This document shows, piece by piece, positions 7,801-16,212 of a stretch of DNA of 64,000 bases (within the stretch, counting starts at the first letter, position 1; each line of letters starts with the position of its first letter). A program made the translations under genes and the position numbers. The stretch is taken from NCBI GenBank assembly GCA_002698985.1, contig PAAY01000037.1:1-64000 (forward strand), in the 5' to 3' direction. The notes beneath the pieces were generated by a model. That model saw only the letters and a list, made by a program, of their open reading frames with translations. It searched no databases and was not told where the DNA came from. The stretch comes from Saprospirales bacterium (lineage in GTDB: Bacteria > Bacteroidota > Bacteroidia > Chitinophagales > Saprospiraceae).

Positions 7801-8916
7801 GTGAAAAAGTACTTCTACATAATCATTTCAGTTCTGGTTGTCACCTCCGTGTTCGGGCAATCGGCACCGGGCGTGGAGGGAGAGAACATCGTTCCCAACC
7901 CATCTTTTGAGCTGTATGCCTCCCCGCCCATCGGCTGGTTTTACAAAGGCGACCATTACACCACGGTGATGAAATACTGGTCGTCGGCTTCCAATGCTTC
8001 GCCCGATGTTTACGGACCCAGGGTGCGGGTGCCCTCACACTGGGCAGCCAAGGGCTTCGGCAAGCAAACGCCGCATTCCGGTTCCACCATGTCGGGCATT
8101 ACCGTTTATGGCTGCACCGAAGGCAAACCGCACTGCAGGGAGTATATCCAGATACAGCTCAGCGAGCCGCTGGTGGTGGGTCAGGATTACTACTGCGAAC
8201 TCTGGGTGGCCCCGCTCAGCAAGGGCCTGCGGGTGAACAACATCGGATTTCATTTCAGCATGGAGCAGTACCGCGAGATTACCGACGGGCTGCTGAACCT
8301 GAAACCCCAACTCTACGCCGACGAGGTGCTGGCTCCGGAAAACGGCAAATGGATGCGCTTTGGCGGCCGCTTCAAGGCCGAGCAGGAAGCTGAGTACCTG
8401 CTCATCGGCAACTTCTTCCACGACAGCCTGACCACCGCAGTGCCGGCACTGGAAAGCTCCCTGCCATTCAGCTATTACTACATCGATGACGTGATGGTGA
8501 AAAAGGTGCCGCCCATTTTGCCGGTACCCGTTTACGACGATGACCTCCTTCGGGTAAAACTGGAGGCGGGAAAAGTAGTGGCACTGAAAGACATCTATTT
8601 CGAATACGACAAGTGGGAGCTGATGCCCCGATCCTATGTTGAGCTGAAAAAGCTGCTCAAGATCATGACCGAGAATCCGCACATGGCCATCGAGGTCTGC
8701 GGCCATACCGACAACACCGGCACCGACGAGTACAACCTCGACCTTTCAGAGAAGCGGGCAAAGGCCGTCGTAGAGTTTCTGACGAAAAACGGCGTCAGCC
8801 CCTCCAGGACCAAATACAGGGGTTGCGGCAGCAACCAGCCCGTGGCTTCCAATGCCACTGCCGCCGGACGCCAGTTGAACCGCCGGGTAGAGTTCATCAT
8901 TTTGCAGGTGGAGTGA
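7801..8916 (+). CDS. OmpA-family outer membrane/periplasmic protein
   Basis: This 371-residue protein starts at GTG; no ATG is available that keeps the signal peptide (KKYFYIIISVLVVTSVFGQS). Residues about 25-240 form a predicted carbohydrate-binding-like beta sandwich (NPSFELY opening, with a conserved GWFYKGDH strand), a type often fused to OmpA domains in Bacteroidota. Residues about 260-371 are an OmpA domain: DIYFEYDKWEL, VCGHTDNTGTDEYNLDLSEKRA, and RGCGSNQPVASN with RQLNRRVEF at the end. The Asp and Arg of NxxLSxxRA and the final RRVE bind the diaminopimelate or equivalent residue of peptidoglycan. It likely ties a surface domain to the cell wall. Confidence 0.88.
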   Translation: MKKYFYIIISVLVVTSVFGQSAPGVEGENIVPNPSFELYASPPIGWFYKGDHYTTVMKYWSSASNASPDVYGPRVRVPSHWAAKGFGKQTPHSGSTMSGITVYGCTEGKPHCREYIQIQLSEPLVVGQDYYCELWVAPLSKGLRVNNIGFHFSMEQYREITDGLLNLKPQLYADEVLAPENGKWMRFGGRFKAEQEAEYLLIGNFFHDSLTTAVPALESSLPFSYYYIDDVMVKKVPPILPVPVYDDDLLRVKLEAGKVVALKDIYFEYDKWELMPRSYVELKKLLKIMTENPHMAIEVCGHTDNTGTDEYNLDLSEKRAKAVVEFLTKNGVSPSRTKYRGCGSNQPVASNATAAGRQLNRRVEFIILQVE

Positions 8917-9010
8917 TTGGTGATCAGTTGGCGGTTGGCGAGGGTTTTTCCAATCTTTTAAACAAAAGCTCCTTCGGTGAATTATTATCACTGTGCGCTG
9001 CAAATGCGAT

Positions 9011-9018
9011 TACCTTTG
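9011..9018 (+). promoter_or_regulatory. Candidate -7 promoter element TACCTTTG
   Basis: The octamer matches the Bacteroidota -7 consensus TAnnTTTG exactly. It lies 30 bases before ATG 9048, which would give a leader of roughly 20-25 nucleotides. No clear TTG -33 box is present at the expected spacing. It supports 9048 as the start of the thioredoxin gene. Confidence 0.5.
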
Positions 9019-9047
9019 CGGGCGTTTTACCAAAAAAATTTCCTTGC

Positions 9048-9608
9048 ATGGCATTTACAGAATCTACGATGTTGCCACTTGGCACCAAAGCTCCTGACTT
9101 CAACCTGCCGGATACGGTAAGTGGCAAGAATTATACTTTGAAAGAAATTGCCGAGGGCAAAAAAGCCACGGTGGTGATGTTTCTGTGCAACCACTGTCCG
9201 TATGTGGTCCACGTCAACCCTGAAATAGTTCGGCTGGCCAATGAGTACAGCCAGAAAGGTGTTGCCTTTGTGGGCATCAGCTCCAACGATGTGGAAAACT
9301 ACCCCGACGATGCACCCGACAAGATGAAGGTGGTGGCTGAGCAAGTGGGCTATTCTTTTCCCTACCTCTACGATGAAACGCAGGAGGTGGCAAGGGCCTA
9401 CGACGCCGCATGTACGCCTGATTTTTATGTGTTCGACGGGGAACTCAAGCTGGTGTACCGGGGCCGTCTTGACGACTCCAGACCCGGCAACGACAAACCC
9501 CTCACCGGCAAAGACCTCCGGGCTGCTCTCGATGCAGTGCTGGAAGGAAGGGAAGTGAACCCCGTCCAGTATCCCAGTGGCGGCTGTAACATCAAATGGA
9601 AAAAGTAA
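9048..9608 (+). CDS. Thioredoxin-like (AhpC/TSA-fold) protein
   Basis: This 186-residue cytosolic protein has the peroxiredoxin/thioredoxin fold: LGTKAPDFNLPD at the start, a CNHCPYV redox motif near residue 46, KGVAFVGISSND near residue 75, then ACTPDFYVFD (cis-Pro region) and YRGRLDDSRPGN near the end, closing with GGCNIKWK. The CNHCPY form is typical of a widespread 'thioredoxin family' group whose partner proteins are not defined; dithiol-disulfide exchange is expected from the CxxC. There is no signal peptide. The start is set by the upstream TACCTTTG element and the family N-terminus. An alternative ATG seven codons later is possible. Confidence 0.85.
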   Translation: MAFTESTMLPLGTKAPDFNLPDTVSGKNYTLKEIAEGKKATVVMFLCNHCPYVVHVNPEIVRLANEYSQKGVAFVGISSNDVENYPDDAPDKMKVVAEQVGYSFPYLYDETQEVARAYDAACTPDFYVFDGELKLVYRGRLDDSRPGNDKPLTGKDLRAALDAVLEGREVNPVQYPSGGCNIKWKK

Positions 9609-9697
9609 GCTCAGGTGCGGAGGAATGAAATGAAACGGCCGATGCTCCGTTATGCAGAGGTTCAATTATCCATTCATCCCCGACAAGATCCTCATCG

Positions 9698-10471
9698 ATG
9701 AAGTCCTTTAAATTGTTCAACCTGTTTTTCCTGGTCCTCGTGGTTGCCTTGGCAGCCGGTTGCGGAACGGCCCAAAAGGCCAAAACCGGCAAGGTAAAAG
9801 AACGCCCCACAGAAGTGATCATGGACAAACTGATCAAGCAACAATTAGACGTGCAGTCGCTGGACGCCAAAGCCCGCGTGGCTTACACCGATGAGTATGG
9901 CAAGGTGTCCTTTGTGACCTACCTGCGAATGAAAAAGGACAGTGCCATTTGGATGAGTTTCAAAAAGTTCAGCATCGAGGCGGTGCGGGTGCTGATCCGG
10001 CCGGATTCGGTGTTCATCATCGACAGGCTGAACGGGGAGTATGCAGCAGAGCCCTTGTCCTACCTTCAAAGGCGTTACAGTGTTCCGGTGGGCTTTGATG
10101 GTTTGCAGGCCTTGCTGCTGGGCAATCCGATCTTTTTTTCAAAACAAACGCAATCCAGACTTGAAGATGGGAAGTACGTTCTGGAACAGCATACCGACCG
10201 CATCACAGCAGAGTACTTTTTGGACGGCCTGACCATGTTGCTCAACCAATGGAATGTACTCGATGCCGGCAGCCGCTCCTCCATCCGGGCAACCTTCGAT
10301 GCCTACGAATCGTTCAAGAACAAGAAGAAATTTTCATATTTTCGTAGCTTTAATTTGAATCATCCTGATTTTGGCGACAGTAAGGTGGAGATTACCTTTA
10401 CCAAAGTTGAAACAGATAAACCCGTAAAACTTCCTTTCTCAATACCATCCAGGTATGACCGGATCAACTGA
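9698..10471 (+). CDS. DUF4292 lipoprotein
   Basis: This 257-residue protein has a lipoprotein signal with a Cys near residue 22 (LAAGC) and the DUF4292 body: LDAKARVAYTDE, YLRMKKDSAIWMSF, EAVRVLIRPDSVFIIDRLN and a LLGNP segment. The fold resembles LolA/LolB-type beta barrels with a hydrophobic pocket, so a role in lipid or lipoprotein handling at the outer membrane is plausible but unproven. Its 3' end overlaps the EnvC-like gene by 17 bases, an arrangement (DUF4292 then M23 protein) that recurs in Bacteroidota and points to a cell-envelope operon. Confidence 0.87.
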   Translation: MKSFKLFNLFFLVLVVALAAGCGTAQKAKTGKVKERPTEVIMDKLIKQQLDVQSLDAKARVAYTDEYGKVSFVTYLRMKKDSAIWMSFKKFSIEAVRVLIRPDSVFIIDRLNGEYAAEPLSYLQRRYSVPVGFDGLQALLLGNPIFFSKQTQSRLEDGKYVLEQHTDRITAEYFLDGLTMLLNQWNVLDAGSRSSIRATFDAYESFKNKKKFSYFRSFNLNHPDFGDSKVEITFTKVETDKPVKLPFSIPSRYDRIN

Positions 10472-11723
10472 GCACCCAGGCAAACCTTTCTTCCGACTGA
10501 GCAATATCAGGGGCTGGGTTTTCTTGTTGGTTGCGGCAGCATGGCTTTCCACGGAGGTGATCCTGATAGCGCAGACCAGCCAGCCCCTGACCAGGAAAGA
10601 ACTGGAGGAAAAGCGCAAGCGATTGCAGCAGGAAATCAAGCAAACCACTGCAATTCTCAATCAGATCAGCAAAAACAAACAGGCAACTTACCACAGGTAC
10701 CAGGCCCTGCAGGAGCAGATCGCAAAGCGCCTCGAGCTGATTGGCATTCTCGAAGAGGAAGTGGACCACCTCAGTGAGAGCATAGAAAGGACCTCGGGTG
10801 TGGTGGAAGCTTTGAATGAGGACATTGATCGTCTTAAAAACGAATACTCTGGCATGGTGCGCCATGCATACAGGCAGCGGCTCACCAAAAGCCGGCCGTT
10901 GTTTCTATTGTCTGCTTCCAGTTTCAACAATGCCTTTCAACGCTGGCAATATCTTCGGCAATATGATCACTACCGCAAGAAGCAGGCACGGCTGATCGTG
11001 GAAACGGAGAAGACGCTCAGAAGCAAACTTTACATGCTGGAGCAAAGGAGGTCGGACAAGGAATTTTTGCTCGGTTCGGCCCGGCGTCAGTCGGAGCTGT
11101 TGTCGTTGGAGTTGGAGGAAAAAGACCGCATGCTTCAGGAACTGCAAGAAGATGAACTTCATGCCAAAGCCGAATTGAGAAAAAAAGAACGGGATGCGCA
11201 AAAGCTGAACGAAGCCATCGAGAAGATCATCAAAGAAGAAATGGAGCGGAGCAGGTCCGCTGTGGCTTCCACGGGTTCTACGCCAAATGCGCCTGCGGCC
11301 GAATCACTTTCAAAGAGCTTTGCCGGGAACAAAGGCAGGTTGCCCTGGCCGGTGAAAAAAGGTTTTCTTACCGGACGCTTTGGGGTGCAACAGCACCCTA
11401 CGATAAAATCTGTGAAGATCTCCAACAACGGGGTGGATATCAGCACCGAAAAAGGGGCTGAAGTCTATGCTGTTTTTGATGGCAAGGTGGTGAGTGTGCA
11501 ATACATACCGGGCTTCCAGTATGTAGTGATCATTCAGCACGGCACTTATTACACCGTGTACGCCCGGCTCGAGGAGGTCAAAGTGAAAAAGGACGATACC
11601 GTGAAAACCCGGTCTGTGATTGGCGTGGTCAATACCGATGCCATCGCAAACACCACGGAGATCCATTTCGAAGTGTGGAGAGACAAACAGCGCCTCGACC
11701 CCGAAACGTGGATCAGCAAATGA
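10455..11723 (+). CDS. EnvC-like protein with degenerate LytM/M23 domain
   Basis: This 422-residue protein has an N-terminal membrane or signal segment (WVFLLVAAAWLSTEV), a long coiled coil from about residue 40 to 270 rich in Glu, Gln, Lys and Leu, a short linker, and a C-terminal M23/LytM domain from about residue 295. The metal ligands are incomplete. The HxxxD motif reads NGVD, and the HxH motif reads VYARL, while the last His (EIHFEVW) remains. This is the condition of EnvC-type proteins, which activate amidases instead of cleaving peptidoglycan. A role in daughter-cell separation is therefore inferred. The start overlaps the DUF4292 gene by 17 bases. Confidence 0.87.
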   Translation: MTGSTEHPGKPFFRLSNIRGWVFLLVAAAWLSTEVILIAQTSQPLTRKELEEKRKRLQQEIKQTTAILNQISKNKQATYHRYQALQEQIAKRLELIGILEEEVDHLSESIERTSGVVEALNEDIDRLKNEYSGMVRHAYRQRLTKSRPLFLLSASSFNNAFQRWQYLRQYDHYRKKQARLIVETEKTLRSKLYMLEQRRSDKEFLLGSARRQSELLSLELEEKDRMLQELQEDELHAKAELRKKERDAQKLNEAIEKIIKEEMERSRSAVASTGSTPNAPAAESLSKSFAGNKGRLPWPVKKGFLTGRFGVQQHPTIKSVKISNNGVDISTEKGAEVYAVFDGKVVSVQYIPGFQYVVIIQHGTYYTVYARLEEVKVKKDDTVKTRSVIGVVNTDAIANTTEIHFEVWRDKQRLDPETWISK

Positions 11724-11760
11724 TGAGTGTACACCTTTGAACGGGCTTTTGAAACCAAAG

Positions 11761-12984
11761 ATGACTATGAGTAAAGAGTGGAATTCAGGTAAACATAGAA
11801 CCAAGGGCATCAAGCAAGAGGAGGAATACGCTGTGCTGGTGGGTTTGGTGCATGGTCAGCAAACAGAAGAAGAGGTCAATGAATACTTGAATGAGCTGGA
11901 GTTTCTGGCTCTTACGGCTGGTGCAAAAACGAAAAAGCGCTTCATTCAGAAACTCAGCCACCCGGATACCAGAACCTTCATCGGAAGCGGGAAAGTTGAA
12001 GAAATCAAAGCCTACCTCGAACGCAACCCCGAAGTGAATATGGTCATTTTTGACGATGACCTGTCGGGCAAGCAGGTGTCGGCCCTGGAGTCCACCCTGA
12101 AGGTAAAGATCATCGACCGCTCCAGCCTCATCCTCGACATTTTTGCGAAGCGAGCCCAGACCGCCCAGGCAAAAACCCAGGTGGAACTGGCGCAACTCCA
12201 ATACCTGCTGCCACGCCTACGGGGTTTGTGGACCCACCTCGAGCGACAGCGTGGGGGTATTGGCATGCGGGGTCCGGGTGAAAAGGAGATCGAAACCGAC
12301 CGCCGTATCGTCCGGGATAAGATCAGCATGCTGAAAAAACAGCTCGAAAAAATTGACCGGCAGGCCGCCACCAGACGGAAAAGCAGAAGCAAAATGATCC
12401 GGGTGGCATTGGTGGGTTATACCAACGTGGGCAAGTCCACACTGATGAATCTGCTGAGCAAATCGGATGTGTTTGCCGAAAACAAGCTGTTTGCCACGCT
12501 CGACACTACCGTCCGGAAAGTGGTGCTGGAAGGGGTGCCTTTTCTGTTATCCGACACGGTGGGTTTCATCCGCAAACTGCCTCACCACCTGATCGAGAGC
12601 TTCAAGTCCACCCTGGACGAGGTGCGTGAGAGCGACATCCTGCTGCATGTGGTGGACATATCCCATCCCAGGTTCGAGGAGCAGATTCAAACGGTAAACA
12701 AGACCCTCGAGGAACTGGAAGCCCGCAACAAGCCCACCCTCATGGTCTTCAACAAGATGGACCTGTACCGTGAGAAGTACTTTGATGAACTGCTGGATGC
12801 CGAAACGAAAGCAGAAATAGAAAATGAGCTTCGTCAAAAACTTAAGAATACCTATGAGGCTGAGAATGTGTTCATCTCTGCCCTCAACAATGAAAACATT
12901 CAGGAACTGAGAGAGAAAGTCCTCGCAATGGTGAAACGCGAGTACCAACTGCGCTATCCCTATCAGGTGAATCCCTGGTACTGA
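11761..12984 (+). CDS. hflX: GTPase HflX
   Basis: This 407-residue protein matches HflX: an N-terminal nucleotide-binding domain with the glycine-rich linker (RGGIGMRGPGEKEIETDRR, about residues 163-181), then the G domain with G1 GYTNVGKS, the switch region TLDTTVRK, G3 DTVGFIRKLP and G4 NKMD. HflX binds the 50S subunit and helps rescue or split stalled ribosomes. Two in-frame ATGs (11761 and 11767) are equally usable; the longer is given. A further extension upstream would overlap the EnvC-like gene and is not supported. It ends exactly against the convergent SpoIIM-like gene; the two stop codons together read TGATCA. Confidence 0.92.
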   Translation: MTMSKEWNSGKHRTKGIKQEEEYAVLVGLVHGQQTEEEVNEYLNELEFLALTAGAKTKKRFIQKLSHPDTRTFIGSGKVEEIKAYLERNPEVNMVIFDDDLSGKQVSALESTLKVKIIDRSSLILDIFAKRAQTAQAKTQVELAQLQYLLPRLRGLWTHLERQRGGIGMRGPGEKEIETDRRIVRDKISMLKKQLEKIDRQAATRRKSRSKMIRVALVGYTNVGKSTLMNLLSKSDVFAENKLFATLDTTVRKVVLEGVPFLLSDTVGFIRKLPHHLIESFKSTLDEVRESDILLHVVDISHPRFEEQIQTVNKTLEELEARNKPTLMVFNKMDLYREKYFDELLDAETKAEIENELRQKLKNTYEAENVFISALNNENIQELREKVLAMVKREYQLRYPYQVNPWY

Positions 12985-14823
12985 TCATTCCCTTTCCAAT
13001 CCACGAATACGGTGCGAAGTCGCCAGGTTTTCCAGCTTTTTCATCAGCCCTACGGCAGAGTTGATTTCGAGGCAGCTGTAAAACTGGAGCACAAAGGCAA
13101 AATACCAGATGCTGATGATCAGCGTCAGGAAAAGAAAACTGAGCCCGGTGTAGGCAATGGTAATGAGTTGGATTCCCGTCTCTTCTTCCAGGTTGAGATT
13201 CATGCTGAGTGTGTCCACAAGAAAGCCGGTAACTCCCGAATCCAGCAACAGGAAAAACAAAAAGCCGGAAAGCAGCAGTGTGAATGCCAGCATGGTGATC
13301 CCGGCATAGGAGTTCCTCAAAAATTGTGAAGCCAAACCAAGTGAGTGGGCGAGGTTCAAGCCCCAGAGGCTCATGGCGTAACAGGTTATAAACACAAAGG
13401 GGCTGAGAAAGAGGAGCATCAAAAGCTGTAGTGCGGTGCTTTCAATCAAGGTAAAACCACCCAAAGCCCCGGCAAGCAAGATGGAACTAAGCACTAAATG
13501 TGAGAGCTTTTTAGGTTGGCTCGTCTCCTTGAACCACTGCCTGGACAGGTAGGTAAGGATGCCTCCGATGGACAAAATCCAAAAGGCGTAGATGAAAGGA
13601 TGGTTGGGGTTTTTGAAAAACGAAGGAACCGCTGACAAGGTGCCAAACAAACCATCAGGAAAATAGAACAAATCTGTGGGTGGATAATTAGCGGTTAGAA
13701 AAACACCAGAGCAGAAAAACAGCGTGCCTGCAAGACAAACCCAAAAGACCTTCCCGAAAAGCCCCCGGATGATGACGAAGGTCTCGTAGTAGATATCGCC
13801 CGTTGACTTGATCTTATCCAGTTCGATGACTTTATCAGACTCAGGGGCCGGGGTTCCTTCAGTCTTTTCCAGCAGCCCATTGCGGGCCAGGTAACGAGGA
13901 TACCACCAGAAGTAAAACACCACAAAAGCCAGACAGGCCAGAATGAAAAAGGCCCGGAGCAGGTCCGGAGCATCTGTATGCCGGGTAAAGTAGCTTTCCA
14001 CAAATCCCGCAATGACAAACAATGGCAGGGTTCCCAGCAGGAGGTTGATACCCCTGCGTGCCGATAACTGAAAGGATTTCATCCTGCTGTACGAACCGGG
14101 AAAAACCAGGCCACTCCCCATGGTCATACCTGCCGCTCCTGCAATGACGATGCTGGAGAGCTCCAGCGTGCCGTGCATCATCACTGTGAGCAGTGACTCT
14201 TTGAGCAGGTCGGCCTTGACGAACAAATGAATGAAGGCACCGAACATGACCCCGTTGCGGATGAGGATGCCGATGGTGCCAATGGCAAACACCAGCCCCA
14301 GTGCGAAGGTGTACAAAGCTACTGTGATGTTGTTCAGGGTGATGCCCAGGAACATGTTGAACTCACCGTGTTGTTTGTAAACGGCCATCGGGTCGCCTTT
14401 GGCAATGTTTTCCTCGGTCATTGAAACGTAACTGCTGCCCAGTATGGATTCTGAAAAATCAGGATCAGCATGTGCCGAGAGCAGACCAATGAGTGTAGCG
14501 GTTGTGAAGATCAAAAATGAGAGCTGAAGACTTTTTCTGGAGTCCCAGGTGAGGCTGGGAAGTTGGTGGGTCCAAAACCGGCTGAGTTTTTTCCAGACGG
14601 GTTTCCGGCTTTTGTAAATCAGAAAGAAAACCTTTTGACCCAGTCCGTTGAGATATACCCTGACAGAGCGCCTGGGGTAGAAAGTCCGTGCATAAGACAG
14701 GTCATCGGTGACCTGGATGAACAAGTCACTCAGTTTATCGGCGTCGGGGCGTGGGTCATCGAGCAAATCTTCAAACTCTCCCCATTTATCCCGGTTTTGT
14801 TGAATGAAAATGGTTTCTCTCAT
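12985..14823 (-). CDS. SpoIIM/DUF95-family membrane protein with long C-terminal membrane extension
   Basis: This 612-residue protein starts with a cytoplasmic helical region (residues 1-90, with FIQQNRDKWGEFEDLL), then the stage II sporulation protein M-like core of several membrane segments, including GITLNNITVALYTFALG and the family motif HGTLELSSIVIAGAAG near residue 215. From about residue 330 a second set of about five membrane segments follows, separated by a polar loop (EKTEGTPAPESDKVIELDK). Most Bacteroidota SpoIIM-like proteins are near 330 residues, so this looks like a fusion with another membrane unit. Function is unknown outside sporulating bacteria; it is often linked with membrane remodelling or surface machinery. 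It stands alone here. Confidence 0.8.
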   Translation of the reverse strand: MRETIFIQQNRDKWGEFEDLLDDPRPDADKLSDLFIQVTDDLSYARTFYPRRSVRVYLNGLGQKVFFLIYKSRKPVWKKLSRFWTHQLPSLTWDSRKSLQLSFLIFTTATLIGLLSAHADPDFSESILGSSYVSMTEENIAKGDPMAVYKQHGEFNMFLGITLNNITVALYTFALGLVFAIGTIGILIRNGVMFGAFIHLFVKADLLKESLLTVMMHGTLELSSIVIAGAAGMTMGSGLVFPGSYSRMKSFQLSARRGINLLLGTLPLFVIAGFVESYFTRHTDAPDLLRAFFILACLAFVVFYFWWYPRYLARNGLLEKTEGTPAPESDKVIELDKIKSTGDIYYETFVIIRGLFGKVFWVCLAGTLFFCSGVFLTANYPPTDLFYFPDGLFGTLSAVPSFFKNPNHPFIYAFWILSIGGILTYLSRQWFKETSQPKKLSHLVLSSILLAGALGGFTLIESTALQLLMLLFLSPFVFITCYAMSLWGLNLAHSLGLASQFLRNSYAGITMLAFTLLLSGFLFFLLLDSGVTGFLVDTLSMNLNLEEETGIQLITIAYTGLSFLFLTLIISIWYFAFVLQFYSCLEINSAVGLMKKLENLATSHRIRGLERE

Positions 14824-14990
14824 TGACTGCTTTTGGCGAGGCTGGCTTCCCGGTTGTTAACGAAATCAGATGCTGCAAGATCGCATTTTCGGTTGAAGAT
14901 AGTTTTTGCAAACTTTGCAAGCTTTCAGAAAATGCCAATTTTTATTTCACACCATTGCGAAGCGACACCGGTTTAAATAATTGCAATCCT

Positions 14991-15575
14991 ATGAAATACC
15001 TGATTTTTTTCTTTTTCCTCGGTTCTTTGTTTTTTACCGCCTGTCAGAACGATCCGGCAGCTGATGATCCGTTCAGCGTGCCAGCCGATGCCCCCGACAG
15101 TGTAAAGGTGAAAATTCTGAAGAGCTATGTGGACTACATAAATGAGCACCGCCGTTTCATGGAGCCCATCAAAACCAAGCCCAACATCTACAGTGAGGAA
15201 GATAAATTACTGGCTGCCAAAGACAGCCTTGGAAACCTGGTATTCGCACGCCTCGACCTGGTGGGTGAAGACACTGTTTACCGCGAATACTTTTACCTCA
15301 AGGACGGTAAGGTGGCCAATTATCAGTTGATGGTGTGGAACAAAATCGCCAGTCCACCTTATGCCTGGGGCTTCAACCTGTACATGTATGATAAAGGCGT
15401 TGCAGGAGCTGAAGAACGCTATGTAGAGCTTACTACAGATGAGCGTCCGGCGAAATTGCTGATGCAGCCTCCAATGCCGCCAAAGGTAGATGCTGACTCC
15501 ATGGCCAGGCTGGTCAAAAAACGCATGGAACCAGTCTGGAAAGAACTGGAGAAATACAAATCCCCATCAAGCTGA
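14991..15575 (+). CDS. Lipoprotein of unknown function
   Basis: This 194-residue protein begins with a hydrophobic signal (YLIFFFFLGSLFFTAC) with the lipidated Cys near residue 18. The mature part is predicted alpha/beta and has no motif I recognise. It contains a repeated theme of Asp-rich turns and a 'YREYFYLKDGKVANYQL' strand pair. The start at 14991 is chosen because it places the lipobox correctly; the longer frame from 14823 would bury the signal. It has no operon partner: the upstream gene diverges and the downstream gene has its own promoter. Confidence 0.75.
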   Translation: MKYLIFFFFLGSLFFTACQNDPAADDPFSVPADAPDSVKVKILKSYVDYINEHRRFMEPIKTKPNIYSEEDKLLAAKDSLGNLVFARLDLVGEDTVYREYFYLKDGKVANYQLMVWNKIASPPYAWGFNLYMYDKGVAGAEERYVELTTDERPAKLLMQPPMPPKVDADSMARLVKKRMEPVWKELEKYKSPSS

Positions 15576-15641
15576 CATGACGGTGCACACTTTTTGAAAC
15601 TGCTTTAACGTAATTTTACCTTTCGATAAAGACTTGTGTAC

Positions 15642-15649
15642 TACCTTTG
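15642..15649 (+). promoter_or_regulatory. Candidate -7 promoter element TACCTTTG
   Basis: A perfect TAnnTTTG match lies 47 bases before ATG 15697. A second, weaker candidate lies just upstream: TTG at 15594-15596 and TACCTTTC at 15617-15624, 20 bases apart, which is the spacing expected for -33/-7 pairs in this phylum. Either could drive the HAD-like gene. Confidence 0.45.
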
Positions 15650-15667
15650 CGTTCGGTTTACACAATA

Positions 15668-15688
15668 GGCCAAATTTTGGCCAAATTT
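15668..15688. promoter_or_regulatory. Palindrome GGCCAAA-T-TTTGGCC in a 5' leader
   Basis: Bases 15668-15682 form a perfect 7+1+7 palindrome, and GGCCAAATTT occurs twice in direct orientation (15668-15677 and 15679-15688). The element sits between the -7 box and ATG 15697, a typical operator position, or it could act as a leader structure. No matching regulator can be named. Confidence 0.35.
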
Positions 15689-15696
15689 CATTCGCC

Positions 15697-16134
15697 ATGC
15701 AGATAAACAACAACGGCTCAACCCTGGTGGAAGCATTCAATGAGAAGGGAGAACGAATCAGCCCGAAGCTTCCCGAAGACAAGAAGAATTTCCTGATCGA
15801 TATCGATGGCACCATTTGCGACGATGTTCCCAATGAGGAGCCAGAGCGAATGGGGTTGGTGCCTCCATACCCGGATGCCCTCAAGATCATCAACAAGTGG
15901 TATGAAGAAGGGCACATCATCACTTTCTTCACTTCCAGAACCATTGAACACAAAAAGGTTACCGAAGACTGGCTGGACAAGCACGGTTTCAAATACCACG
16001 CGGTGCTGTACGGAAAGCCAAGAGGAGGAAACTACCATTGGATTGACAATCACATCGTGAAAGCGACCCGCTTCAAGGGGAAGTTTACCGACCTGGTGAT
16101 CAGAACCCACGAAATAGAAGTGTTCCACCCCTGA
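15697..16134 (+). CDS. Small HAD-like phosphatase-family protein
   Basis: This 145-residue protein carries HAD-superfamily-like motifs: FLIDIDGTICDD (motif I, with the two Asp) near residue 30, FFTSRT (motif II Thr/Ser) near residue 84, a Lys-containing segment YGKPRGG near 108, and WIDNHIVKA (motif IV-like Asp) near residue 119. It has no cap domain. The family hydrolyses phosphate groups from small molecules or nucleic-acid ends, but the substrate is unknown. The start is set by the Met after the palindrome; a longer frame from 15634 would read through the promoter. The gene ends before a strong bidirectional terminator. Confidence 0.75.
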   Translation: MQINNNGSTLVEAFNEKGERISPKLPEDKKNFLIDIDGTICDDVPNEEPERMGLVPPYPDALKIINKWYEEGHIITFFTSRTIEHKKVTEDWLDKHGFKYHAVLYGKPRGGNYHWIDNHIVKATRFKGKFTDLVIRTHEIEVFHP

Positions 16135-16155
16135 AGATAGAGGACGATGGGCCAA

Positions 16156-16194
16156 AGAAAAAGCCGTGCGGAATGATTCTGCACGGCTTTTTCT
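16156..16194. terminator. Bidirectional hairpin terminator between convergent genes
   Basis: A perfect 14-bp stem (AGAAAAAGCCGTGC with its complement) encloses an 11-base loop. The stem ends in A-runs on one side and T-runs on the other, so transcripts from both directions end in U-rich tracts. It separates the HAD-like gene from dnaJ. Confidence 0.88.
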
Positions 16195-16212
16195 GTATGG
16201 GTTGCCAATTTC

